A stretch of 17,473 nt of DNA from JBCDBY01 sp039182715 (GCA_039182715.1 JBCDBY010000060.1:1-17473); one strand, 5' to 3'; positions 1-7,672 are shown, counted from the stretch's first letter. Numbers and translations are program-made. Notes: generated from the letters alone by a model not told the origin.

Positions 1-1
1 C

Positions 2-220
2 GTGATGATCGACGGTGGGCACACCAGCGAGTACCAGGCGGCGGGCTTCGCGGCGCAGGGGTTCGCCGGCATCAACGTCGACATCGCGGGCCCCTGGTCC
101 GCCTTCCTCGAGTACAAGGCGACCTGGTCCGACCTGACCCTCGACCTCGAAAACGGCGCCACCCTCGACCTGGAACCCTGGACCCACCAGTTCATCCTCG
201 GCGCCTCCTTTCGCTGGTAA
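2..220 (+). CDS. Outer-membrane beta-barrel protein, C-terminal fragment
   Basis: The reading frame is open at the window edge, so this is only the last 72 codons of a longer gene. The visible part alternates polar and aromatic/hydrophobic residues in strand-like blocks separated by a turn rich in D, L, N and G. It ends in HQFILGASFRW followed by TAA. A final amphipathic strand closing on an aromatic residue is the usual C-terminal signal read by the BAM complex in outer-membrane barrels; here the last residue is W rather than the commoner F. The pattern resembles opacity-type or OmpA-type small barrels, but the fragment is too short to assign a family. It is followed by a hairpin and about 390 bp of non-coding DNA, so it is probably a separate transcript from the downstream cytochrome operon. 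Function is unknown; a barrel protein is likely. Confidence 0.6.
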   Translation: MMIDGGHTSEYQAAGFAAQGFAGINVDIAGPWSAFLEYKATWSDLTLDLENGATLDLEPWTHQFILGASFRW

Positions 221-225
221 CCAAC

Positions 226-250
226 TCCTGATGCACCTCTTCCATCAGGA
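226..250 (+). terminator. Hairpin after the barrel gene
   Basis: Arms TCCTGATG (226-233) and CATCAGGA (243-250) form a perfect 8-bp stem around a 9-nt loop, five bases after the TAA stop of the barrel gene. No T-tract follows (the next bases are AGGCTAGGGG), so it is not a textbook intrinsic terminator. It could act as a weak terminator or an mRNA 3'-end stabiliser. The loop and right arm belong to a 22-bp sequence that recurs at 473-494. Confidence 0.4.
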
Positions 251-252
251 AG
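231..252. repeat. 22-bp direct repeat, copy 1
   Basis: Bases 231-252, from ATGCACCTCTTCC to ATCAGGAAG, recur identically at 473-494, 242 bp downstream. This copy sits inside the hairpin at 226-250. The purpose is unknown; it could be an intergenic repeat family or the footprint of a duplication. Confidence 0.8.
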
Positions 253-282
253 GCTAGGGGCCAGGGGCCAGGAGCTAGGGGC
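253..282. repeat. G-rich short repeats
   Basis: GCTAGGGGC occurs at 253-261 and again at 274-282, flanking CCAGGGGCCAGG (261-272). The block holds three GGGG runs and one GG run within 30 bp. It looks like low-complexity intergenic repeat DNA. No coding or protein-binding role can be read from the sequence. Confidence 0.5.
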
Positions 283-381
283 ACGACTCCTTCCCATTGC
301 CCCCCTCTTCATCTCGACGCGATTGGCGTCCTGAACGCCGCTATGCGCAGCTCGTCGACGGTAGGCCGACCGCCCCCCGTG

Positions 382-409
382 GCCTCCGCGGTGCCTCCGC
401 GCCTCCGCG
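382..409. repeat. GCCTCCGCG short tandem repeats
   Basis: The nonamer GCCTCCGCG appears at 382-390, 393-401 and 401-409. It resembles GCCTCCGTGGC at 8642-8652 in the other large intergenic region, so both may be remnants of one dispersed intergenic repeat family. The remainder of 283-530 shows no convincing gene: frames crossing it have compositions rich in R, P and S with no recognisable motif. Confidence 0.4.
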
Positions 410-472
410 CGAAATCGGACGTGGCCGAAGTCTCGAGACCCCTGGCCCAGACCCTCCACCGCCCCCCAATCC

Positions 473-494
473 ATGCACCTCTTCCATCAGGAAG
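473..494. repeat. 22-bp direct repeat, copy 2
   Basis: This is an exact second copy of 231-252. The left hairpin arm (TCCTG) is not preserved here: the preceding bases are CCAATCC. The copy therefore cannot form the same 8-bp stem, and the repeat was not kept simply for that structure. Confidence 0.8.
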
Positions 495-536
495 TCGCTG
501 CAAGTCCCTTTCGCAACCACGGTTAGCGCGTCGGAG

Positions 537-556
537 GTGCGGAATCGATCCCGCAC
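537..556. promoter_or_regulatory. 20-bp dyad, candidate operator
   Basis: GTGCGGAATCGATCCCGCAC is palindromic at 9 of 10 base pairs (only 543/550 mismatch) with no central spacer, as expected for the binding site of a dimeric regulator. It ends 41 bp before the -10-like hexamer at 598-603 that precedes the cytochrome operon. The regulator is unknown. The site could also form a 6-bp RNA hairpin if transcription starts further upstream. Confidence 0.4.
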
Positions 557-597
557 GCGGGGGCGCATCGCGTACCGGCCCGAGGACTGGTTTGGGG

Positions 598-603
598 TAA
601 ACT
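598..603 (+). promoter_or_regulatory. -10-like hexamer TAAACT
   Basis: TAAACT lies six bases before the ATG at 610. This spacing puts the expected transcription start at or within a base or two of the start codon, so the mRNA may be leaderless. No Shine-Dalgarno sequence precedes the ATG. I see no clear TTGACA-like -35 element 16-18 bp upstream. Confidence 0.4.
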
Positions 604-609
604 CGGGCG

Positions 610-2415
610 ATGGCGCGGGCGGGCTGGCTGATTCTGTATCTGCTTGCCCTGACCGTCGTTACGAGCGCCGGGCCGGTGCGGAAAGCCCCGATCGGGTCGC
701 CGGCGGGCGCGGACCTGCTCTTCTTCGAGCGCTATCTGGCAAAGGGGCTCCACGACAAGTGCGCCAGCTGCCACTCCGACCCGGAGTCCGCCGGACGCTA
801 TCTGCTTCAGCCCCTCGACGACGCCGCACGGCCGGACCACCGGACCCTGCTCGCCAACTATCGCGCCACGCTCGGGTTCCTCGATGCCGACGCGCCCGAA
901 CGCAGCGCCCAGTTGCGCAAGCCTCAGGGCGCCGACGCGCACGGCGGGGGAGCGCTGCTCGACGAGACCAACTCCGACTTCTACGAGCACCTGCTGCACT
1001 TCGCCATGGGGGCGACGCTCGACAACCGGCCGCCCGAGGCGATCCTGCCGCGTCGCATCACGGCGCGCGTCGGCCGCGCCTCCGACCTCGACGGCACGCT
1101 GAGCGGCGATCCCGACGGCAGCCCGATCCGCTACGCGTGGCGCGTCGCCGAACGTCCGGTCGGCAGCGAGGCGACGCTGGAGCCGGACGGCGACGGCGGC
1201 GCCACCTTCACGCCCGACGTCGCCGGCCCGTTCCGCATCGAGCTCATGGTGCACGATGGCCGCCTCGGCAGCCTGCGCGCGAGCATGCTCGTCGTCGCCG
1301 AACGCACGCCCCGCTCGCCGTCGCGCGCCTTCACCCCGGAGCCGACGAAGGCAAAGCGCGACGAGGCGCCCCAGCGCGCCTTCCTCGAGCGTCGCCTCGA
1401 CCCGGCGCGCCTCCAGCTCATCCGCCGCCTCTTCCTCGACCTCAAGTGGCGCACGCCGCGCATCGACGAGATCGAGCGCTGGTACGACGTGCCGCACGAG
1501 AAGATGGTCGCCGCCTTCCTCGAGGACGCCGAGACCTGGAACACCTGGTATGAGCAGCAGCTCTACTACTTCCTGCTGCTCGACCGATTCCGTCCCAAAC
1601 AGGGGCGCACGACGACGCTGCCCATCCGGCTCGCCAAGCGGCAGGTGACCGCGTCGATCGCACTGCGCGAGATCGTGGGCTCGACCTACTTCGGACAGCG
1701 CAACCCCGGCAACGACACCTTCTGCACGGTCGTGCTCGAGCAGTGTCTCGGTCTCGTGGTCCAGGAGCGCAGGAATCTGCGCACGCTCAAGGAGAGCAAG
1801 AAGATGTACGACGGGCTGAAGGCGAAGATCTTCGGCCAGAAGGGCTCGTCCCAGTTCGACTTCGTCGCGATCTGCTTCGCGCAGGAGCTCGCCTCGCAGC
1901 ACCTGCTGCGCCGCACGTGGAAGGACCTGCACGGCACCGACATCCCCGAGAAGACGTTGGAGGCGGACGCCGCGAAGCTGCATGCCGACCCCAAGGCGTT
2001 CCCCGCCATCCTGCAGGCGTGGCTCACCGGCCCCGCGTACGTCGGGGGCGTCGAGCAGACCCGCACCAAGCCGGAGATTCCCTATGTCCGGGGGCTGTTC
2101 ATGGACGCCCTGGGCCGCGTTCCTACCTACGAGGAACTCCGCAACGTGCGCAACGCTTTCCTGTCCCTGGCCGATCCGACGCCCATCCGCCTCGTGATGG
2201 GGCGCGTGCTGCTGGAGTCACCCCAGGCGCGCATGCCGAGTTCCGCGCTCAACGCGCGCCGCTTCGTCCAGGAACAGTTCGTGCGCCTCTTCGCGCGCGC
2301 GCCCAGCGGTCGCGAGCTGGCCACCTTCACCGAGTCCCTCAAGAACGACCCCAGCGTGACGCCGCGCGTCGTGCTGTGGACACTCATCTCGAGCCCCGAA
2401 TACCAGACGTACTAG
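610..2415 (+). CDS. Exported monohaem protein with PKD and PSD1-like (DUF1549/DUF1553-like) regions
   Basis: 601 residues. An N-terminal hydrophobic segment (about residues 4-20) is a signal peptide or anchor. CASCH at 51-55 is one c-type haem site, in the position expected of planctomycete cytochrome c. Residues about 148-230 read as a PKD domain (LSGDPDGSPIRYAWRV, FTPDVAGPF, ELMVHDG). The C-terminal half has three copies of a motif spaced like the PSD1 (DUF1549/DUF1553) family: IRRLFLDLKWRTP...EIERW (270-291), VRGLFMDALGRVPTYEEL (493-510) and VQEQFVRLFARAPSGREL (553-570). It ends with SSPEYQTY, similar to the closing 'SPEF' motif of such proteins. It leads the operon and is followed 11 nt later by a DUF1501 gene, the classic partner of PSD1 proteins. 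A role in periplasmic or surface redox chemistry is inferred; the substrate is unknown. The divergent sequence makes the family call tentative, but haem binding and export are well supported. Confidence 0.75.
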   Translation: MARAGWLILYLLALTVVTSAGPVRKAPIGSPAGADLLFFERYLAKGLHDKCASCHSDPESAGRYLLQPLDDAARPDHRTLLANYRATLGFLDADAPERSAQLRKPQGADAHGGGALLDETNSDFYEHLLHFAMGATLDNRPPEAILPRRITARVGRASDLDGTLSGDPDGSPIRYAWRVAERPVGSEATLEPDGDGGATFTPDVAGPFRIELMVHDGRLGSLRASMLVVAERTPRSPSRAFTPEPTKAKRDEAPQRAFLERRLDPARLQLIRRLFLDLKWRTPRIDEIERWYDVPHEKMVAAFLEDAETWNTWYEQQLYYFLLLDRFRPKQGRTTTLPIRLAKRQVTASIALREIVGSTYFGQRNPGNDTFCTVVLEQCLGLVVQERRNLRTLKESKKMYDGLKAKIFGQKGSSQFDFVAICFAQELASQHLLRRTWKDLHGTDIPEKTLEADAAKLHADPKAFPAILQAWLTGPAYVGGVEQTRTKPEIPYVRGLFMDALGRVPTYEELRNVRNAFLSLADPTPIRLVMGRVLLESPQARMPSSALNARRFVQEQFVRLFARAPSGRELATFTESLKNDPSVTPRVVLWTLISSPEYQTY

Positions 2416-2426
2416 GAGCGAACACC

Positions 2427-3578
2427 ATGTGCCTCGATCTCACACGCCGCCGGTTCCTCAAGGGCAGCGGCCTCGCCATGCTGAGCATGCCGGCGCTGCA
2501 GACCGAAGCATGGGCGAAGAAGCGCAAGTACAAGACGAAGCACCTCGTCATGGTCGCCTTCGCCGGCGGCGTGCGCTCGAAGGAGACGATCCACACGCCC
2601 GCCAACGTGCCCAACCTCATGCGCATCGCGGAGCAGGGCGTCATCGCGCCGAACGTGAACGTGATGAACAACGGCCACTTCGGCGCGACCATGACGCTGT
2701 TCACCGGGAACACGGAGTACCGCGGCATTCGCGAGAACGAGCGCGGCCCGAACCCGACGATGTTCGAGTACGTCCGCAAGGGGCGCGAGCTGCCCGCGGA
2801 GACGGTCTGGCTCTCGACCTCGGGCGGCGCGCAGCAGCGCAATCTGGTGTACAGCCAGCACAAGGACTACGGCGAGAAGTACGGCGCCAACCTGATCGAC
2901 GCGGACGGCGTGTTCAACACCGAGTTCAAGCGCGTCATCGAGTCGTTTGGCAAGCCGAGCGTGCCGGGCGCGGCCGAGGAGGCCGCGGTCGCCAAACTGC
3001 GCGCCGCGATGCAGCCGCCTCCGGTCGCGAAAAGCGGGCTGGCCAACGACCCCGCGACGATCGATCGCCTCCAGAAGTACATTCTCGAGGAGATTGCCGG
3101 GCGCACCGCGCGCATCACCGGCCCCGGATCGAGCGACGCGCGCGCCCTGCAGGTGGCGGTCAGCGTGCTGCGCATCTTCCGTCCGACGATGCTGGGCGTG
3201 GTTCTGCAGAACGCGGACATCGCGCACGGCAGCTACAACGCCTACCGCAACGTCATCCAGCGCGCGGACGAGCAGATCGGCCGCCTGTGGGACTCCATCC
3301 AGGCCGATCCGGAGCTGCGCGACTCGACCTCGATCATGGTGCTGCCGGAGTTCGGCCGCGACGCCAATCTCAACCAGCGCAACGGCCTCGACCACGGCGA
3401 CAACTCGCCCGACCTGCGCAAGGTGGCGATGGTCGCGGCGGGCCCCGACTTCAAGACCGGCAAGACCGTCCAGAAGGAGTGCAAGTCGATCGACATCACG
3501 CCGACCGCGTGCGCGCTCATGGGCGTCCAGTCGGAGCACGCGAAGGGGCGGGTCCTGAAGGAACTGCTGGTCCGCTGA
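2427..3578 (+). CDS. Tat-exported DUF1501 / alkaline-phosphatase-superfamily-like protein
   Basis: 383 residues. The N-terminus TRRRFLKGSGLAML (6-19) is a twin-arginine signal with cleavage probably near AWA (28-30), so the protein is exported folded. Family marks are the strand KHLVMVAFAGGVR (38-50), NNGHFGATMTLFTGN (81-95), an IAHGSYNAY...ADEQIGRLWDSI stretch (265-291) and PEFGRDANLNQRNGLDHGD (307-325). The last matches the SEFGRTP...GRDH block of DUF1501. D312, D322, H323 and D325 could be metal ligands. The first metal Asp, usual near the first strand (GGPSxxD in DUF1501), is not evident: GGVRSKE is found instead, so catalysis may be altered or lost. The start is supported by AGGAG at 2414-2418 overlapping the previous stop. 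Pairing with an upstream PSD1-like gene is typical of Planctomycetota. The biochemical role of DUF1501 proteins is not established. Confidence 0.75.
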   Translation: MCLDLTRRRFLKGSGLAMLSMPALQTEAWAKKRKYKTKHLVMVAFAGGVRSKETIHTPANVPNLMRIAEQGVIAPNVNVMNNGHFGATMTLFTGNTEYRGIRENERGPNPTMFEYVRKGRELPAETVWLSTSGGAQQRNLVYSQHKDYGEKYGANLIDADGVFNTEFKRVIESFGKPSVPGAAEEAAVAKLRAAMQPPPVAKSGLANDPATIDRLQKYILEEIAGRTARITGPGSSDARALQVAVSVLRIFRPTMLGVVLQNADIAHGSYNAYRNVIQRADEQIGRLWDSIQADPELRDSTSIMVLPEFGRDANLNQRNGLDHGDNSPDLRKVAMVAAGPDFKTGKTVQKECKSIDITPTACALMGVQSEHAKGRVLKELLVR

Positions 3579-3581
3579 CGC

Positions 3582-6509
3582 ATGCGTATCTGGACGGCGC
3601 TTCTGCCCGTCGCCTGCTTCGCGTTGCTGCTGCTGTTCGATCTGCAGCCGGCCGACGCGCAGGGGGGCGGCATGGCCATGGACGCGCCGCCCGCGCCCGA
3701 CGAGTCGAAACGGCGCGCCTCGCCCGGCTGCATCAACTGCCATCAGGGCATCGAGGTGATGCATCCCTGGGATCCGCTCAGCTGCACCGACTGCCACGGC
3801 GGCAACGGGCAGACGATGGACAAGGAGCGCGCGCACGTCCAGCCGACGCGCGCGACGCCGAACGACGAGCGCACCGTCGGTCTCAAGGCCGATCTCAAGT
3901 ACCGCCGATTCATCAATCCGAGCGACCTGCGCGTGGTCGGCGAGACGTGCGGGCAGTGCCACGAGGACGAGTGCGCCAACCTGGCGAAGTCGCTGCACGG
4001 CACGACGGCGGGGCACCTTTCCGACGGCCTCTACGAGAACGGCTCGCTTCGCGACCGGAAGAAGCGCTACGCCATCTTTCCGGTCAAGGACGAGGACGGC
4101 GAGGTTCCCGAGCACGGCTACAAGTCGATGGCGGCCATTCCGCGCCCGACGATCGGGGACAGGAACAACATCGGCCAGCACTTCGAGGACCTGCCGCGCA
4201 AGGCGTGCATGCAGTGCCACCTCTACTCGCGCGGCGTCGGCCTGCGCGGGCGGCTCGGTCAGGACGGCTGGTACCGCAGCGAGGGCTGCGCCGCCTGCCA
4301 CGTCGCGTACGCGAGCGACGGCCTGAGCCGCTCGGGCGACCCGACGGTCGACAAGCTGGAGCCCGGTCATCCGCGGCGCCACACCATGACCTCGAAGATC
4401 GAGACGGAGGCGTGCACCACGTGCCATGCGCTCGACGCCAACATCGGCATGAGCTTCCGCGGTCTCGGCCAGCTTCCTCCCGGCGTGCCGGGCGGTCCCG
4501 ACGTGCCCGGCACGACCGACAAGCTGGAGAAGGGCCGCTTCTTCCTCAACGACCCGAAGATCTGCCCGCCCGACGTGCACCACGAGCGCGGTCTGCACTG
4601 TATCGACTGCCACGGCGCGCTCGACTCGATGGGCGACGGCAACATCTACGGCGTCATGGAGCACGGCGTCGGCATCCGATGCACGACCTGCCACGGCGAC
4701 TACACGCGCAAGGCGACCTTCGTCGACGCGCGCGGGGAGAAGCTGCGCCATCTCAAGTGGGAGAACGGCCAGGCGATCCTGACCGGCAAGGTGAGCGGCA
4801 AGCGACACGTGATCAAGCAGGTCGTCGACGTCATCAGGAAGGGCAGCCCCGCCTACAACGCCAAGGCGGCGCGCGCGATGGATCCGATCAAGCACGGTCG
4901 GCTGGAGTGCTACACCTGCCACAGCGGCTGGAGCGTGAACTTCTTCGGGTTTCACTTCGACCGCAACGAGTCGTTCACGCAGCTCGACATCCTCTCGGGC
5001 AAGCGCACGGCCGGGCGCGTCACCACCAACGAGAAGATCTTCGCGACCTTCCGGCACTACTACCTCGGCCTGAACACGCACGGCAAGTTCGCGCCCTACA
5101 TGGTCGCCTTCTCGACGACCGGGAGCTGGCACGACGAGAAGGGCGTCACGCGGCTGCGCCAGGCGATGCCGGTCACCGCGGCCGGTCTTTCCGGCATGAC
5201 GCTGATCCACCATCAGCTGCACACCGTGCGTCCCGCGGCGCGCGGCTGCGTCGAGTGTCACGGGGCGCCGTCGGTGCTTGGCACCGGCTCGGAGAACTTC
5301 CAGCTCTTCCGCGACTTCTTCGTCGCGGCGGGCGAGGGCGGACTGACCGTCTGCGGCCTCGACAGCAAGAACCCGGACAAGAGCATCGCGCTCGCCAACG
5401 TGCCGCTGCCCTCGACGCCGCGCCACGTCGCGCTCCGGAACAGCCCGCTCACGGGGCGCATGGAGTACGCCTTCGTCGCGTGCCGCAACGGCAGCGTGCA
5501 GGTGGTCGACGTGCGCGATCCGGTGCGTCCGCGTCGCGTCGGATCCTTCGACGCCGGCGACGCGCGCCGTCTCCAGGTGCGCGAAGGCCATCTGTTCGTC
5601 GCGAACGGCACGCAGGGGCTGCTCATCCTCGACATTCGGGATCCGCGCAAGCCGCGTCCGCTGGCGCGCGTCGCCACGCAGGAGGCGCGGTCGGTCTACG
5701 TCGACGGCATCCACGCCTACGTCGCGGACGGCAGCGGCGGGCTGCGGATCGTCGACGTTTCGGTGCCGAAGAAGCCGGCCCTGATCGCCTCGGTGGATCT
5801 GAACGGCGAGCAGGACACGCGCGCCGTGCAGGCCAACGACGTGCTCGTCCACTTCACGCCTTCGCGGCCGGTCGTCGCGGAGCGGCGAAGGACGAAAGCC
5901 GCCAACATCGCGTGGGTGGCCGACGGGGTCTATGGCGTCTTCGGCGTCGACGTCTCCCGCCCGGAGCAGCCGCAGGTGATGGTGATCAACGGCGCCCGCG
6001 GTCGCTTCAACTCGTTCAGCAGCCAGGCGCTGGCATTCTCGAGCGCGTATGACATCGGCAGTACCGGCGGCGACATTCCCTCGGCGGAGCGCGAGTACCT
6101 CTACGTGGTGGGAACGGGCGTGGGCAACAGCAACGGCGCGCTGCTCAAGCTCGACGTCACGCAGCCCGACCGCGCGACCATCGCCGGCACGCGGCAGACC
6201 GTCAACGACCCGCGCAGCGTGCGCATCGCGCGCGTCTACCAGACGCCGTTCCTCAAGCTCTACGCGGTGGTGGGGGGACGCGGCAACGGCGGCGTCGAGA
6301 TCTCCGACGTCACGCCGCGCCAGCCGCAGATTCAGCAGGTGGCGCTGCTGAACGGCGTCGGGCCGACCTACGGCATCGACCTGGAAACCATGCCGCTCGA
6401 CCGGCTCGTCGGCTTCGACGGCAAGCCGCTCAAGGACGTGAGCCACGAAGGCGCGCGCTACCTGACGCGCCGGGAGATCGAGCGCATCCTGCGCGCGGAG
6501 CTACGATAG
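3582..6509 (+). CDS. Decahaem c-type cytochrome fused to six-repeat LVIVD beta-propeller
   Basis: 975 residues with a signal peptide (about 1-26, ending ADA). Ten CxxCH haem sites are visible at 50-54, 68-72, 123-127, 209-213, 236-240, 278-282, 340-344, 367-371, 443-447 and 556-560. Many further histidines (for example H139, H145, H333, H334, H543, H544) could supply distal ligands. From about 625 onwards come six LVIVD-type repeats with cores VQVVDVRDPVRPRR (639), LLILDIRDPRKPRP (680), LRIVDVSVPKKPAL (721), VFGVDVSRPEQPQV (786), LLKLDVTQPDRATI (854) and VEISDVTPRQPQIQ (905), enough for a six-bladed propeller. A basic tail (956-975) closes the protein. It starts 3 nt after the DUF1501 stop. 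It probably moves electrons in the periplasm or at the cell surface, with the propeller as a binding platform. I do not recognise a named enzyme such as nitrite or hydroxylamine reductase. An electron-conduit role is inference; haem number and repeats are directly seen. Confidence 0.85.
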   Translation: MRIWTALLPVACFALLLLFDLQPADAQGGGMAMDAPPAPDESKRRASPGCINCHQGIEVMHPWDPLSCTDCHGGNGQTMDKERAHVQPTRATPNDERTVGLKADLKYRRFINPSDLRVVGETCGQCHEDECANLAKSLHGTTAGHLSDGLYENGSLRDRKKRYAIFPVKDEDGEVPEHGYKSMAAIPRPTIGDRNNIGQHFEDLPRKACMQCHLYSRGVGLRGRLGQDGWYRSEGCAACHVAYASDGLSRSGDPTVDKLEPGHPRRHTMTSKIETEACTTCHALDANIGMSFRGLGQLPPGVPGGPDVPGTTDKLEKGRFFLNDPKICPPDVHHERGLHCIDCHGALDSMGDGNIYGVMEHGVGIRCTTCHGDYTRKATFVDARGEKLRHLKWENGQAILTGKVSGKRHVIKQVVDVIRKGSPAYNAKAARAMDPIKHGRLECYTCHSGWSVNFFGFHFDRNESFTQLDILSGKRTAGRVTTNEKIFATFRHYYLGLNTHGKFAPYMVAFSTTGSWHDEKGVTRLRQAMPVTAAGLSGMTLIHHQLHTVRPAARGCVECHGAPSVLGTGSENFQLFRDFFVAAGEGGLTVCGLDSKNPDKSIALANVPLPSTPRHVALRNSPLTGRMEYAFVACRNGSVQVVDVRDPVRPRRVGSFDAGDARRLQVREGHLFVANGTQGLLILDIRDPRKPRPLARVATQEARSVYVDGIHAYVADGSGGLRIVDVSVPKKPALIASVDLNGEQDTRAVQANDVLVHFTPSRPVVAERRRTKAANIAWVADGVYGVFGVDVSRPEQPQVMVINGARGRFNSFSSQALAFSSAYDIGSTGGDIPSAEREYLYVVGTGVGNSNGALLKLDVTQPDRATIAGTRQTVNDPRSVRIARVYQTPFLKLYAVVGGRGNGGVEISDVTPRQPQIQQVALLNGVGPTYGIDLETMPLDRLVGFDGKPLKDVSHEGARYLTRREIERILRAELR

Positions 6510-6517
6510 GGAGCGGT

Positions 6518-7672
6518 ATGACGGGTACGTGGGGAACGCTGATTCTGCTTCTCGGAGCGATGTCCGGATCGCCGGACGAGGATCTGATCGATCGATTCTT
6601 CAAGATCTTCGACCACGACGGCGATGGCGTGATCACGACGAAGGAGCTGGCGTCCGAGAAGGCGTTCGGTCACGCGGACCGGGATCGCGATGGCCGGGTG
6701 ACGCGGGAGGAGCTGGCCCGCTTCCTACGCGTCGAGGAGCCGACGCCGAAGAGAGAATCGCGCGACAAGTTCCACACGGAGGTGGTGCGCAAGCTCGAGT
6801 CGTCGGTCGGCGGCGCGGACGAGAAGAACGTCTTCTTCCGCTGGTACGTCGAGCGGCTGACCGAGCGCATGCGCGACCGGAGCCTGCCTGCGAGGACGCG
6901 GCTGGAATCCATGCGCAACCTGCACGCGATCGTGGGCAACGAAGGCGTGCTCGAAGACGCGTCGCTCGGTCCCCTGGTCGACAAGGTGTGGCAGGCCTCC
7001 GTGCGCACGCTCAGCCCGCCGACACCGCCCGAGCTCTCCATCGAGATGCTGCGCTTTTTCCGGGAGCGATTGCCGGACGAACGGCGGCTCCTGCGCGTGC
7101 TCGTGCACTTCGTCTACCCGCGGGGCGCCTATCGAGGCATCACCGAAGCGGTCCGCCGGGAGGCCACGCTCACCATCCAGGAACTGGGCGGGATCGCCTC
7201 GCTGCCGACGCTGCTCTACACGCTCGCGGACGACTCGGACTCCGTGACGCGCGCCGTCGATGAGGCGCTGTGCGCCCTGCTCCAGAATCGGGACATGGCC
7301 GCGTCGGGTGCAGGCCCGTTCACGGAGGAGGAACGGGACGCGCTGCGCAGGAGCTGGCGCGCGTGGACACACACGCCGGAAGCCACCAAGGCGCTGATCG
7401 CGGCCGTCCGGTCGCTGCACGAGATGACGGCCGAGCACGCGAGGCGTGATCGCCGGCAGCAGTCGAATCCGATTGCCGAGCACGTCATTTTCGTCATCCT
7501 TCTGGACGACGAGGTGGAGTGGGAGGCGTGGCGGGCGGGCTATGTCTTCCTCAAGAAGTTTCTGGGCCGCGACTTCGCGCCGAAAGCGCTTCGCGGCGTG
7601 GCGCTCGAAGAGAAGCAGCGGCCGGTGCTTCGCGAGAGAATCTCGGCGTACGTGAAAGGGGGGGCGAAGTGA
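6518..7672 (+). CDS. Exported EF-hand protein with unrecognised conserved C-terminal module
   Basis: 384 residues. A short hydrophobic N-terminus (about 4-14) suggests a signal peptide. Two good EF-hand loops follow: DHDGDGVITTKE (32-43) and DRDRDGRVTREE (54-65), so calcium binding is expected. Residues about 109-381 form a module that aligns without gaps to residues 319-591 of the TPR protein encoded at 11287-13158; over 162-381 I count 139 of 220 identical positions. Hallmarks are VRTLSPPTPPEL, RVLVHFVYPRG, ASLPTLLYTL, WTHTP, NPIAEHVI, EVEWEAWRAG and FLGRDF. The helical, leucine-rich look with LPTLLYTL-type segments hints at a HEAT/armadillo-like alpha fold, but I cannot name the family. 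AGGGAG at 6508-6513 supports the start, and the stop overlaps the next gene as GTGA. The operon context suggests a calcium-dependent accessory role to the cytochrome; this is inferred. Confidence 0.75.
   Translation: MTGTWGTLILLLGAMSGSPDEDLIDRFFKIFDHDGDGVITTKELASEKAFGHADRDRDGRVTREELARFLRVEEPTPKRESRDKFHTEVVRKLESSVGGADEKNVFFRWYVERLTERMRDRSLPARTRLESMRNLHAIVGNEGVLEDASLGPLVDKVWQASVRTLSPPTPPELSIEMLRFFRERLPDERRLLRVLVHFVYPRGAYRGITEAVRREATLTIQELGGIASLPTLLYTLADDSDSVTRAVDEALCALLQNRDMAASGAGPFTEEERDALRRSWRAWTHTPEATKALIAAVRSLHEMTAEHARRDRRQQSNPIAEHVIFVILLDDEVEWEAWRAGYVFLKKFLGRDFAPKALRGVALEEKQRPVLRERISAYVKGGAK

Noticed and set aside
531..560. Hairpin resembling a tRNA T-arm
   Set aside because: There is no TTCRANY loop, acceptor stem, anticodon arm or CCA end nearby. 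A palindromic protein-binding site is the better reading.
343..600. 85-codon frame in the first intergenic region
   Set aside because: It is rich in R, S and P, crosses repeats and the dyad, and has no motif or ribosome site.
2412..6446. 1344-codon open frame on the minus strand
   Set aside because: It is antisense to two well-supported genes (DUF1501 and decahaem cytochrome). Its product is an arginine/valine/histidine/leucine-rich string without motifs, as expected from GC-biased third positions.
7519..7668. Longer start for the eight-EF-hand protein
   Set aside because: It would overlap the preceding gene by 150 bp and bury the signal peptide. The GTG at 7669 with GTGA overlap is better.
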